This document shows positions 44,360 to 51,980 of a stretch of 64,000 bases of DNA, in pieces. The position numbers were made by a program, and so were the translations under genes. A model generated the notes under the pieces. The model made no database searches, was not told the DNA's origin, and was given only the letters and a program-made list of their open reading frames with translations. Source of the stretch: Streptomyces sp. NBC_00820 (GTDB lineage Bacteria; Actinomycetota; Actinomycetes; Streptomycetales; Streptomycetaceae); the NCBI RefSeq assembly GCF_036347055.1, contig NZ_CP108882.1, forward strand, positions 1,612,001 through 1,676,000, in the 5' to 3' direction. Each line of letters begins with the position of its first letter. Position 1 is the stretch's first letter.

Positions 44360-45190
44360 TCAGAACGACGGGATGACCGAGCCCTGGTACTTGTCCTCGA
44401 TGAACTTCTTGACCTCGGGCGAGGTGAGGAGCTTGGCGAGCTTCTTCACGCGCGGGTCGTTCTCGTTGCCCTGCTTGACGGCGAGGAAGTTGCCGTAGGG
44501 GTTGTTCTTCGGGGACTCCAGGACGAGGGCGTCCTTGGCGGGCTTGAGGCCGGCGGAGATGGCGTAGTTGCCGTTGACGACGGCCGCGTCCACGTCGTCC
44601 AGGGAGCGCGGGGTCTGGGCCGCCTCGACCTCCTTGAACTGGAGGTGCTTGGGGTTCTTGACGATGTCCTGCGGGGTCGCCTCGTTGCCGACGCCGCTCT
44701 TGAGGGTGATGAGCTTGTCGTCGGCGAGGAGCTTGAGGGCGCGCGCCTCGTTGACGGCGTCGTTGGGGACGGCGACGGTCGCACCGCTCTTCAGGGCGTC
44801 GGCCTTCTTGACCTTGTGGGAGTACAGGCCGAGCGGCTCCAGGTGCACCGTGACGACGGGCACGATGTGCGTGCCGCGCTTCTTGTTGAAGTCGTCGAGG
44901 TACGGCTGGTTCTGGAAGTAGTTGGCACCCACCGAGCCGTCCTCGGTCGCCGTGTTCGGGACGATGTAGTCCTGGAACTCCTTGACCTCAAGGTCGAGTC
45001 CCGCCTTCTTCGCCAGGTGGTCCTTGACGAAGTTCAGGATCTCGGCGTGCGGGGTCGGGCTCGCGGCGACGATGAGCGGGCCGTTGTGGTCGGCGGAGGC
45101 GGAGTCCTTGCCGGAGCCGCAGGCGGTCAGCCCGAGGGCGAGGGCTCCGAAGGCGACGGCGGCAGTGGTGAGCTTGGCGGTGTTACGCAC
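44360..45190 (-). CDS. metQ: MetQ-type substrate-binding lipoprotein, copy 1
   Basis: A 276-residue NlpA/MetQ family lipoprotein that delivers methionine (or a related sulfur compound) to MetI. The lipobox is LTAC with Cys24. The mature part has DYIVPNTATEDGSVGANYFQ and shares the C-terminal run LLTSPEVKKFIEDKYQGSV with its paralogue. Start GTG 45190. It follows metI by 75 bases. Confidence 0.94.
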   Translation of the reverse strand: MRNTAKLTTAAVAFGALALGLTACGSGKDSASADHNGPLIVAASPTPHAEILNFVKDHLAKKAGLDLEVKEFQDYIVPNTATEDGSVGANYFQNQPYLDDFNKKRGTHIVPVVTVHLEPLGLYSHKVKKADALKSGATVAVPNDAVNEARALKLLADDKLITLKSGVGNEATPQDIVKNPKHLQFKEVEAAQTPRSLDDVDAAVVNGNYAISAGLKPAKDALVLESPKNNPYGNFLAVKQGNENDPRVKKLAKLLTSPEVKKFIEDKYQGSVIPSF

Positions 45191-45265
45191 GAAAAGTGCC
45201 TTTCCTTGGGTGGTGCGGTGGCGCGACCCCGTATGGGGTGGACGGGGAGTCTGCGGGGTTGGGCT

Positions 45266-46003
45266 TTACGCGACCTTGCCGACCTCGGCCGTCGCGGGTT
45301 CCTTGGCCTTGAGCAGGCGGAGCCTGGGCGCCGGGCCCGAGCGTCCGCCGCGGCCGTGCAGGGAGCGGGCCGCGTAGTCGCCGGCGAACTGAATGAGCGA
45401 GATGACGACGGCGAGGATGGCCACGGTGATCCACATGAGCTGGGTCTCGAAGCGCTGGTAGCCGTAGCGGATGGCGATGTCGCCGAGGCCGCCCGCGCCG
45501 ACCGTGCCGGCCATGGCCGAGTAGCCGATGAGCGCGACGATCGTGGTGGTGGTGGAGGAGATCAGCGACGGCAGGGACTCGGGGACGAGCACCTTGCGCA
45601 CGATGGTCCAGGTGTTGCCGCCCATCGACTGCACGGCCTCGACGAGTCCGCCGTCCACCTCACGGACAGCCGTCTCGACCAGGCGGGCGAAGAACGGGAT
45701 CGCTCCGATGGCGAGCGGCACGATCGCTGCTTCCCGGCCGATGGTCGTCCCGGTGATCAGGCGGGTGAAGGTCATGAGCGCGACCATCAGGATGATGAAC
45801 GGCATCGAGCGGGCGATGTTCACCACCTGGCCGATGACCTTGTTGACGACGACGTTCTGCAGCAGGCCGTCCTTGTCCGTGAGGACGAGGAGGATGCCGA
45901 GCGGAAGACCGCCGACGATGGCGATCGCCGTGGACCAGCCCACCATGTAGAGGGTGTCCCAGGACGCCTGCGACAGCAGCGGCTGCATCTCCGACCAGGT
46001 CAC
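45266..46003 (-). CDS. metI: MetI-type ABC permease
   Basis: A 245-residue inner-membrane permease with five or six helices and the coupling-loop region (EAVQSMGGNTWTIVRKVLVPESLP) that docks to the ATPase. Start GTG 46003 overlaps the metN stop as GTGA. It includes the family TM segments near AALMTFTRLITG and SAMAGTVGAGGLGD. Confidence 0.95.
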   Translation of the reverse strand: MTWSEMQPLLSQASWDTLYMVGWSTAIAIVGGLPLGILLVLTDKDGLLQNVVVNKVIGQVVNIARSMPFIILMVALMTFTRLITGTTIGREAAIVPLAIGAIPFFARLVETAVREVDGGLVEAVQSMGGNTWTIVRKVLVPESLPSLISSTTTTIVALIGYSAMAGTVGAGGLGDIAIRYGYQRFETQLMWITVAILAVVISLIQFAGDYAARSLHGRGGRSGPAPRLRLLKAKEPATAEVGKVA

Positions 46004-47043
46004 TTCGCGCCTTCCTTCACCAGCAGGGGCTCCTGGCCCTCGTGTCCGACGACGTCGATCTGCAGGCCCTGCTCGCGCAGGAACCCGACCGGCACCACGT
46101 TGTCCTCGTAGCGGCCGGGCAGTTCCAGGCGCATGCGGCCGATCTGGAGGCCGCCGACGGTGTCGATGGCGGCGCCGAGGATCGAGATGTCGATGTTGTA
46201 CGTGCGCGAGAGCTGGGAGATGACCGGCTGGGTCGCGGCCTCACCGTGGAAGGTGACGTCCAGGACGGTCCGGTCGGCGCCGGTGGCCTCGCCGCCCACC
46301 GGGAACAGCGCGGCGGCCAGCTCCGAGCCCGGCGTGGCCAGCAGCTCGCTGACCGTGCCGGACTCCACGATCCGGCCCCTCTCCATCAGGGCGGCCGAGT
46401 CGCAGACCGACTTCACGACGTCCATCTCGTGGGTGATGAGCAGGACGGTGAGGCCGAGCTGCTGGTTCAGGTCGCGCAGCAGCTGGAGGATCGAGCGGGT
46501 GGTCTCGGGGTCGAGGGCGCTGGTGGCCTCGTCGGAGAGCAGGACCTTGGGGTCGCCGGCGAGGGCGCGGGCGATGCCGACGCGCTGCTTCTGTCCGCCG
46601 GAGAGCTGGGCCGGGAAGGCCTTGGCCTCGTCGGCGAGGCCGACCAGGTCGAGGAGTTCCAGCGCCTTGCGGGAACGTTCCTTCCCGGAACTGCCGAGGA
46701 TCTCCAGCGGCAGTTCGATGTTGTCCTGCACGGTCCGCGAGGACAGCAGGTTGAAGTGCTGGAAGACCATGCCGATCCGGCTGCGCGCGTGCCGCAGCTG
46801 CCGGCCCGCGCGGGGTCCGCGGCCGGCGAGGGCCGTGAGGTCCTGTCCGTCGACGCTCACCGTCCCGGATGTCGGACGCTCCAGGAGGTTGACGCAGCGG
46901 ATGAGGGAGGACTTGCCGGCGCCGGACTGGCCGATGACGCCGTAGACCTCGCCTTCACGGACGTGCAGGTCGACGCCGTCGAGGGCGGTGACCTCTCGGC
47001 CGCTTGAGCGGTAGACCTTGGTCAGGCCCGAGGTGGTGATCAC
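46000..47043 (-). CDS. metN: MetN-type ABC ATPase with NIL sensor domain
   Basis: A 347-residue ATPase of the methionine uptake family. It has Walker A GQSGAGKSS, the signature LSGGQKQRVGIARAL and Walker B region VLLSDEATSALDP, and a C-terminal NIL domain (about residues 260-340) that in E. coli MetN binds methionine and inhibits transport when the cell has enough. GTG 47043 is chosen because the conserved reading begins ITTSGLTKVY; an ATG at 47127 is possible but adds unconserved residues. Confidence 0.94.
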   Translation of the reverse strand: MITTSGLTKVYRSSGREVTALDGVDLHVREGEVYGVIGQSGAGKSSLIRCVNLLERPTSGTVSVDGQDLTALAGRGPRAGRQLRHARSRIGMVFQHFNLLSSRTVQDNIELPLEILGSSGKERSRKALELLDLVGLADEAKAFPAQLSGGQKQRVGIARALAGDPKVLLSDEATSALDPETTRSILQLLRDLNQQLGLTVLLITHEMDVVKSVCDSAALMERGRIVESGTVSELLATPGSELAAALFPVGGEATGADRTVLDVTFHGEAATQPVISQLSRTYNIDISILGAAIDTVGGLQIGRMRLELPGRYEDNVVPVGFLREQGLQIDVVGHEGQEPLLVKEGAK

Positions 47044-47187
47044 AGGATTTCCGTCACTGTCGAGTGCGCGGGTGTGAGTGTGCCCGAGCACGGGTGCATT
47101 GATCGCGTTCGTTCGGGGACGCGGCACGGCTCTCGCGGGGGCGGTGAACCAGGTGAGAACACCAGGGAGAACGTCGTGTGCGCGGGG

Positions 47188-47232
47188 GCGGCGTGAGTCC
47201 CGTACGGCGACGTTGCCGACGTGGGACGCCGC
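47188..47232 (-). terminator. Candidate attenuator hairpin before metN
   Basis: On the plus strand GCGGCGT (47188-47194) pairs with ACGCCGC (47226-47232); inside it CCC pairs with GGG and CGGC with GCCG, with small internal loops. The hairpin begins 45 bases after the leader-peptide stop and 145 bases before metN, as expected for a transcription attenuator. A competing 5-bp hairpin (CTCGC/GCGAG) lies between. Confidence 0.45.
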
Positions 47233-47276
47233 GGCACTCGCTTCGGGGCGCGAGGCTCAGACGGTGCGGGGGCCCT

Positions 47277-47363
47277 CTAGAAGGCGCACATTCGACACAT
47301 ACAACGAGCACCGGGCGTCGTGGTCGCCTCGGTCGCAAGGGTGCGGCTGCTCGTCGTGGTCAT
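47277..47363 (-). CDS. Leader peptide with Cys/Met-rich end, upstream of metNIQ
   Basis: A 28-residue ORF, MTTTSSRTLATEATTTPG then Ala-Arg-Cys-Met-Cys-Arg-Met-Cys-Ala-Phe, stop TAG. Three Cys and two Met codons fall within six codons near the end; two of the Cys codons are TGT and one Arg is CGA, both rare here. That makes ribosome stalling under cysteine or methionine shortage plausible. The ATG is preceded by CTTTACTGAT, a -10-like sequence, so the mRNA may be leaderless. The 290 bases further upstream show no gene. Confidence 0.6.
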   Translation of the reverse strand: MTTTSSRTLATEATTTPGARCMCRMCAF

Positions 47364-47653
47364 GTGAATCAGTAAAGCAGAAGGACGCTCCTGACCGGAG
47401 GACGCTGTCCATATGCTGGACAGACGCGGACATGGCCGCGGACCTGCGGGGATCTCCCCGACGGTGCCGCCGCGCAGTGCGGACAAGGGCGGCAGGCTCC
47501 TCGCCGCCGGGTCCGCGCGCGGCTCCCGGCCGGCGGTCTGTGGCCAACGCCACGACCGTCCGCCGGGTGGAGAGAGGCGCGCGCGACGCGCGGGCCGGGG
47601 CGGACGGCGGGGGCGGCGACGGCGGGCCATTTCCGCCGTAATAAGGTCACCGC

Positions 47654-48013
47654 ATGCTCAATGCCCTGACGCTGGTGACCGGGATCACCGCGCTGCTGCT
47701 CGCCGCGTGGTGCGGCTGGGCCGCCTACCGGCACCAGCCGACCAAGGACTGGCACTTCATCGGCATGGCCGTGGTGTCGCTGCTGGCCGTGATCCAGCTG
47801 GTCGTCGGCATCGTGCGGCTGGCACAGGGCGACAAGCCCGAGCAGGGCACGGCCATCTTCCTGGCGTATCTGCTGGGCGCGTTCGCGTGCGTACCGACGG
47901 CGGGCTTCATGTCCCTGGCCGAGCGGACGCGCTGGGGTTCGGTGACCGCGGCCGCGGGCGGCGTGGTGCTCGCCGTGCTCGAGGTGCGGCTCTTCGACAT
48001 CTGGGGAGGCTGA
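47654..48013 (+). CDS. Small four-helix membrane protein
   Basis: A 119-residue membrane protein with four hydrophobic segments (LTLVTGITALLLAAWCGW; MAVVSLLAVIQLVVGIVRL; FLAYLLGAFACVPTAGFM; a final AAAGGVVLAVLEV). No family motif is recognised. It is followed one base after its stop by the next membrane gene, so the two are probably partners. Confidence 0.88.
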   Translation: MLNALTLVTGITALLLAAWCGWAAYRHQPTKDWHFIGMAVVSLLAVIQLVVGIVRLAQGDKPEQGTAIFLAYLLGAFACVPTAGFMSLAERTRWGSVTAAAGGVVLAVLEVRLFDIWGG

Positions 48014-48014
48014 G

Positions 48015-48434
48015 ATGACGGCGGTGGAGGAGAAGCCGGCCCGCTTGATCAGCGGGCCGGGGATGCTGCTCGTGTGGTTCTACGGCGTGATGGTGGTCGC
48101 CGCGATGTCGCGCTCGGCGTACCAGATCGCGACGGACTTCGACCGGGCGCCGCTCGCCTACACGCTGTCGGCGGTGGCGGGCGTGGTCTACGGGTTCATC
48201 ACCTACAGCCTGGTCCGCGGCGGCGAGACCGCCCGCCGGGCGGCGCTGCTGTGCTGCGCCGCCGAGCTGGCGGGCGTGCTGATCGTGGGGACGTGGACCG
48301 TGGTGGACCCCTCGGCGTTCCCCGACGCGACCGTCTGGTCGTACTACGGGAGGGACTACGTCCTCATCCCCGTGCTGCTGCCGCTCTCCGCCATGTACTG
48401 GCTGCGCAAGGCGCGGGACCGGCGAAGCGCCTGA
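48015..48434 (+). CDS. Small membrane protein, partner of the preceding gene
   Basis: A 139-residue protein with about four hydrophobic segments and a polar N-terminus (MTAVEEKPARLISG). GGGGAGG before ATG 48015 lies inside the end of the upstream gene, whose stop TGA precedes the ATG by one base, so translation is likely coupled. No family recognised; both proteins resemble small conserved Streptomyces membrane pairs. Confidence 0.88.
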   Translation: MTAVEEKPARLISGPGMLLVWFYGVMVVAAMSRSAYQIATDFDRAPLAYTLSAVAGVVYGFITYSLVRGGETARRAALLCCAAELAGVLIVGTWTVVDPSAFPDATVWSYYGRDYVLIPVLLPLSAMYWLRKARDRRSA

Positions 48435-48470
48435 GGCACGGGGCGGGTCCGCTCCCCCGGGGGCCGGGTG

Positions 48471-48968
48471 TCACGCCGTGGCGACGTACGTCCCCGCCTT
48501 CTTCTCCAGGACGATCATCTCCACGCCGTCGGCACCCTTGGACCTTCCGACCGCCTCGTAGCCGACCTTGCGGTAGAGGCGGAGGTTGCCCTCGCTGCGG
48601 TGGCCGGTGTGGAGGCGGAAGAGCGTGGCACCACACTCTTCGGTGAGGGCCGTCTCAGCCGCGCGGAGCAGCCGGGCGCCGATGCCGTGGCCCTGCAGGC
48701 GGGGGTGGACGCAGAGCCTGCCGATGGCAGCCGCGCCGTCCTCGGTCGCCCTGCCGCGCACGGAACCGACCACTTCGTCGCCGAGCCGCGCCACGAAGAC
48801 GCAGTCGGCGGCGACTTCCCGGCGGACCGATTCGAGGCTCTGGACGAGCGGGTCGATGCGGTAGTTGCCGTACAGTGCCGCCTCGCTCTGGAAGCACAGG
48901 TACTGGAGTTTGAAGATCTGCTCCGCGTCCTGCTCGGTCGCCGCCGAGATGGTCACGCTCATGCCCAT
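48471..48968 (-). CDS. GNAT acetyltransferase
   Basis: A 165-residue single-domain GNAT enzyme with motif A VHPRLQGHGIGARLL and motif B HTGHRSEGNLRLYRKVGY. Substrate unknown. ATG 48968 is preferred since GGGAGG lies upstream; 48962 is an alternative. Convergent with the membrane pair. Confidence 0.9.
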   Translation of the reverse strand: MGMSVTISAATEQDAEQIFKLQYLCFQSEAALYGNYRIDPLVQSLESVRREVAADCVFVARLGDEVVGSVRGRATEDGAAAIGRLCVHPRLQGHGIGARLLRAAETALTEECGATLFRLHTGHRSEGNLRLYRKVGYEAVGRSKGADGVEMIVLEKKAGTYVATA

Positions 48969-49013
48969 GTGCGCACGCCTCCCGCTCACCTGATCATCTG
49001 TCGTCCCACACTC

Positions 49014-49520
49014 CTATCCCCGCGCTTCGAGGGCCGCAACCTCCGGCGTGAGCAATCGCCGCAGACATCCCAGACATCTGGAACGTTCGGGACCGAGACT
49101 GCCCTGTGAGATACCCAACTCCCCCGCGATCTCCCGGTATGTGAGGTCTCTCGGGGACAGCAGCGCCTCCAGCAGGCGGGGGCAGCGGCCGGGCAGCCGG
49201 CGGACGGCGGCGCGCAGGACGCGGTGCCGGGCGGCGGCGAGGGCGAGCTGCTCGGGTCCGGGGCCGGTGCGGTCGGCCGGCTCGGTGTCGTAGGGCCGCT
49301 CGATCTCGCGCGTACGGCGGCTGCGGCGCGCCTCGGCGCGCACGGCCTCGCGCAGCCAGCGCTGCGGGTCCGCGGGCGGCCCTTCGGTCTCCATGCGCTC
49401 CAGCAGACGGAGCCAGACCGCCTGCTCCAGATCGCCCGGCTCACCCCCGCAGGCATATGCCTCGGCGGAGGCCTCGGCGGCGAGCAGGGGCCGCAGGGTG
49501 GCGACGAGTTCGGGGGTCAT
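49014..49520 (-). CDS. ECF-like sigma-70 family protein
   Basis: A 168-residue protein with a reduced sigma-70 architecture: a region 2-like part (GDLEQAVWLRLLERM), a basic linker (RAEARRSRRTREI) and a region 4 helix-turn-helix (LSPRDLTYREIAGELGISQGSLG). The C-terminal CLGCLRRLL pair of Cys is unusual. It may be an ECF sigma factor or a sigma-derived regulator; no anti-sigma gene is adjacent. The start ATG 49520 lacks a clear ribosome site, so a different start is possible. Confidence 0.8.
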   Translation of the reverse strand: MTPELVATLRPLLAAEASAEAYACGGEPGDLEQAVWLRLLERMETEGPPADPQRWLREAVRAEARRSRRTREIERPYDTEPADRTGPGPEQLALAAARHRVLRAAVRRLPGRCPRLLEALLSPRDLTYREIAGELGISQGSLGPERSRCLGCLRRLLTPEVAALEARG

Positions 49521-49535
49521 ATGCGGAACGACGCA

Positions 49536-49563
49536 CCGTCCCGGCGCAGGGTTTCCGGGACGG
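49536..49563 (-). terminator. Terminator of glpQ1
   Basis: CCGTCCCGG (49536-49544) pairs perfectly with CCGGGACGG (49555-49563) across a 10-base loop, between the glpQ1 stop and the sigma-like gene on the minus strand. Confidence 0.78.
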
Positions 49564-49645
49564 CGCGGAGTCACCCGGACCGGGGGTCCTACGACGCTCT
49601 CGTTGACGAGTGGGCCGCGAGCACCCCCGGCAAGGGTGACGCGGC

Positions 49646-50821
49646 TCAGCCGGCCAGGAAGTCGGCGCGGGCGAGCAGGCCGGTGTCTGCGTTGTCGGTG
49701 AAGACGCCGTCGATACCGGTGGCGAAGTACGTCCTGAACGCGCCGAAGGGGTCGCCGTAGGCGTCCGCCGCGCCGCCCTTGCGGTACTCGGCCGGGAGGA
49801 ACGGGTTCTCGTTGCGCATGGTGTAGGGGTGCAGGATCAGGCCCACCTTGTGCGCGTCGCGGACCAGCGTGGTCGGCCGGCCCAGGGTGCCGTCGGCGTT
49901 CTTGGGGATGACGAGGTCCAGCGTCGGGCCGATGCCCTGCGCGTAGCCGGCGATCTCCCTGAGGCCCCTGGGAGTGACCAGATCGGCGACCGTGCGCGGG
50001 TCGCCCGCCGCGACGAAGTCGTAGGGGCGGCTGTCGGCCGTGGACAGCAGGACGACGAGCGGGTTGTCGACCAGCCGGTTCAGCCTCTGGATGCTGCTCG
50101 GCTCGAAGGACTGCAGGATGACCGGTGACTTCCGCCCGTCCTTGCCGTACTTGTGCAGCAGCTTCGCCACCCGCTCCTCCAGGCCGAGGCCCAGCCCCCG
50201 GAAGTAGGTGGGATGCTTGGTCTCGGGGTAGATCCAGACCTGCCGGCCGCGCTTGCGGGTCTCCTCGTCCTGCCACTTCAGGACCTCTTCGAAGGTGGGG
50301 ATCTCCCACCGCCCGTTGTAGAGCGTGTTGTGCGGACGGTTGGCCGGGATGCGCTCGACCGCGCGGAGCGTCTTCAGCTCGGCGAGCGTGAAGTCCTCGG
50401 TGAACCAGCCGGTGGTGGAGACACCGTCGAGGACCTTGGTGGTCCTGCGGGCGGCGAACTCGGGGTGCGCGGCGACGTCCGTGGTGCCGCCGATCTCCGG
50501 CTCGTGCCGGCAGACGAGGTGCCCGTCCTTGGTGGGGACCAGGTCACCGGCCTCCACGATGTCCGCGCCGAGGTCGAGGGCCAGGTTGTACGAGCCGAAG
50601 GTGTGCTCGGGGCGGTAGCCGCTGGCACCCCGGTGGCCGATGATCGTCGGCACCGGCAGGCTCTTCAGGCCCCGCGCGCCGGGTGCGGCCGTCCGGGTGC
50701 CGGCCGCCCGGGCGGCGCCGGGCAGTCCGAGGACCGCTCCGCCCGCGCCGAGCATCGCGGCGCCGAAGAGCGCCCGCCGTCCGGTCCCCCGGGTCTGGCT
50801 GTCCGTCTGGTCGCTGTCCAT
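49646..50821 (-). CDS. glpQ1: Secreted glycerophosphodiester phosphodiesterase
   Basis: A 391-residue exported enzyme that cleaves glycerophosphodiesters to glycerol 3-phosphate. The N-terminus has a Tat-type signal (Arg15-Arg16 in GTGRRALFG, then a hydrophobic run ending AARA). The GDPD motif HRGASGYRPEHT and the downstream TKDGHLVCRHE carry the catalytic His and acidic residues. ATG 50821 follows GAAGGG. The S. coelicolor orthologue at this locus (glpQ1) is under PhoP control, and a PHO-box-like array lies at 51066-51109. Confidence 0.93.
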   Translation of the reverse strand: MDSDQTDSQTRGTGRRALFGAAMLGAGGAVLGLPGAARAAGTRTAAPGARGLKSLPVPTIIGHRGASGYRPEHTFGSYNLALDLGADIVEAGDLVPTKDGHLVCRHEPEIGGTTDVAAHPEFAARRTTKVLDGVSTTGWFTEDFTLAELKTLRAVERIPANRPHNTLYNGRWEIPTFEEVLKWQDEETRKRGRQVWIYPETKHPTYFRGLGLGLEERVAKLLHKYGKDGRKSPVILQSFEPSSIQRLNRLVDNPLVVLLSTADSRPYDFVAAGDPRTVADLVTPRGLREIAGYAQGIGPTLDLVIPKNADGTLGRPTTLVRDAHKVGLILHPYTMRNENPFLPAEYRKGGAADAYGDPFGAFRTYFATGIDGVFTDNADTGLLARADFLAG

Positions 50822-51065
50822 GAGCACCCTTCCGCCGGTCTCTCTTCGATCTCTCTTCGATGCGCGCCGATCGTAGGGGCGTGCACATGACGGAAAGAAG
50901 GCCTCGGCACGAACACCCGGGTGACGCCGTACGGCCTGTGGGAGACGAGGGGTGACGGTCCGTCGGCCGGGACGGGTGCCGGCGGGCCGGCCGGACCGCC
51001 GGCGCGGTGCGCGACATACGTCACATTGCGGCCGTCGGGTGAACCACGCGAGGCGAATGCACCGC

Positions 51066-51109
51066 CGCAGGTAAACCCGCGTCAACAATGAGTAAGACCT
51101 CCGTGAACC
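51066..51109 (-). promoter_or_regulatory. PHO-box-like array upstream of glpQ1
   Basis: Read on the minus strand, four consecutive 11-base units follow one another: GGTTCACGGAG, GTCTTACTCAT, TGTTGACGCGG, GTTTACCTGCG. The first, third and fourth fit the GTTCACC-type PhoP direct repeat; the second is poor. The array lies 245 bases before glpQ1 in a divergent region shared with the acyltransferase gene. Confidence 0.6.
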
Positions 51110-51200
51110 GGTCGTACCCGATGTGCACTTCTCCCGTAGCCGCGAGTAATGTCCTCACCTGCACAGACTCATATCGCTCGCCTCGACACCGGAGGACCCG

Positions 51201-51872
51201 TTGTCCCGCTTCGCGCTCATCAAGGCAGTGCTCGGACCGATCATGCGTCTGATGTTCCGCCCACAGGTGGAGGGCGCGGAGCTGATCCCGGGGGACGGAC
51301 CGGTCATTCTGGCCGGCAACCACCTCACGTTCATCGACTCGATCGTGCTGCCGGTGGTCTGCGACCGTCAGGTCTGCTTCATCGGCAAGGACGAGTACGT
51401 CACCGGCAAGGGCTTCAAGGGCCGGCTGATGGCGTGGTTCTTCACCGGGGTCGGCATGATCCCGGTGGACCGGGACGGCGCGAACGGCGGCGTGGCCGCG
51501 CTGATGACCGGGCGGCGGATCCTGGAGGAGGGGCGGATCTTCGGGATCTACCCCGAGGGCACCCGCTCCCCCGACGGCCGGCTGTACCGGGGCCGTACCG
51601 GCATCGCGCGCCTGACGCTGATGACCGGCGCGCCGGTGGTGCCGTTCGCGATGATCGGCACGGACAAGCTCCAGCCGGGCGGGGCGGGAATGCCGCGCCC
51701 CGGCCGGGTCACCGTGCGCTTCGGCGAGCCGATGGAGTTCTCCCGGTACGAGGGGATGGACCGGGACCGCTATGTGCTGCGGGCCGTGACCGACTCCGTG
51801 ATGGCCGAGGTCATGCGGCTGTCGGGACAGGAGTACGTCGACATGTACGCGACCAAGGCGAAGGCCGCGTAG
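51201..51872 (+). CDS. 1-acylglycerol-3-phosphate acyltransferase (PlsC family)
   Basis: A 223-residue membrane-associated acyltransferase. The catalytic motif is NHLTFID (the HxxxxD pair), the glycerophosphate-binding motif FGIYPEGTRS, and a third segment PVVPFAMIG. It starts at TTG 51201, an unusual start decided by the strong GGAGGA 8 nt upstream. It would add the second fatty acid in phosphatidic acid synthesis. Confidence 0.92.
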   Translation: MSRFALIKAVLGPIMRLMFRPQVEGAELIPGDGPVILAGNHLTFIDSIVLPVVCDRQVCFIGKDEYVTGKGFKGRLMAWFFTGVGMIPVDRDGANGGVAALMTGRRILEEGRIFGIYPEGTRSPDGRLYRGRTGIARLTLMTGAPVVPFAMIGTDKLQPGGAGMPRPGRVTVRFGEPMEFSRYEGMDRDRYVLRAVTDSVMAEVMRLSGQEYVDMYATKAKAA

Positions 51873-51895
51873 CGCCTCCGGCGGTTCGGCCGGTT

Positions 51896-51980
51896 TTCGG
51901 GTGCGGGTGCGTTGTGGCCTCTCGCGCCCGCGCGGCGGAGCCGCATATCGATACAGCCCCGCTCCCCTGGGCGGGCCCGC
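51896..51980. repeat. Dispersed Streptomyces extragenic repeat
   Basis: The segment around GCGGCGGAGCCGCATATCG and ACAGCCCCGCTCCCC resembles a palindromic element that occurs at many convergent gene ends in Streptomyces genomes (recalled, not searched). It lies between the acyltransferase stop and the pqrB stop and abuts the latter. Confidence 0.55.
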
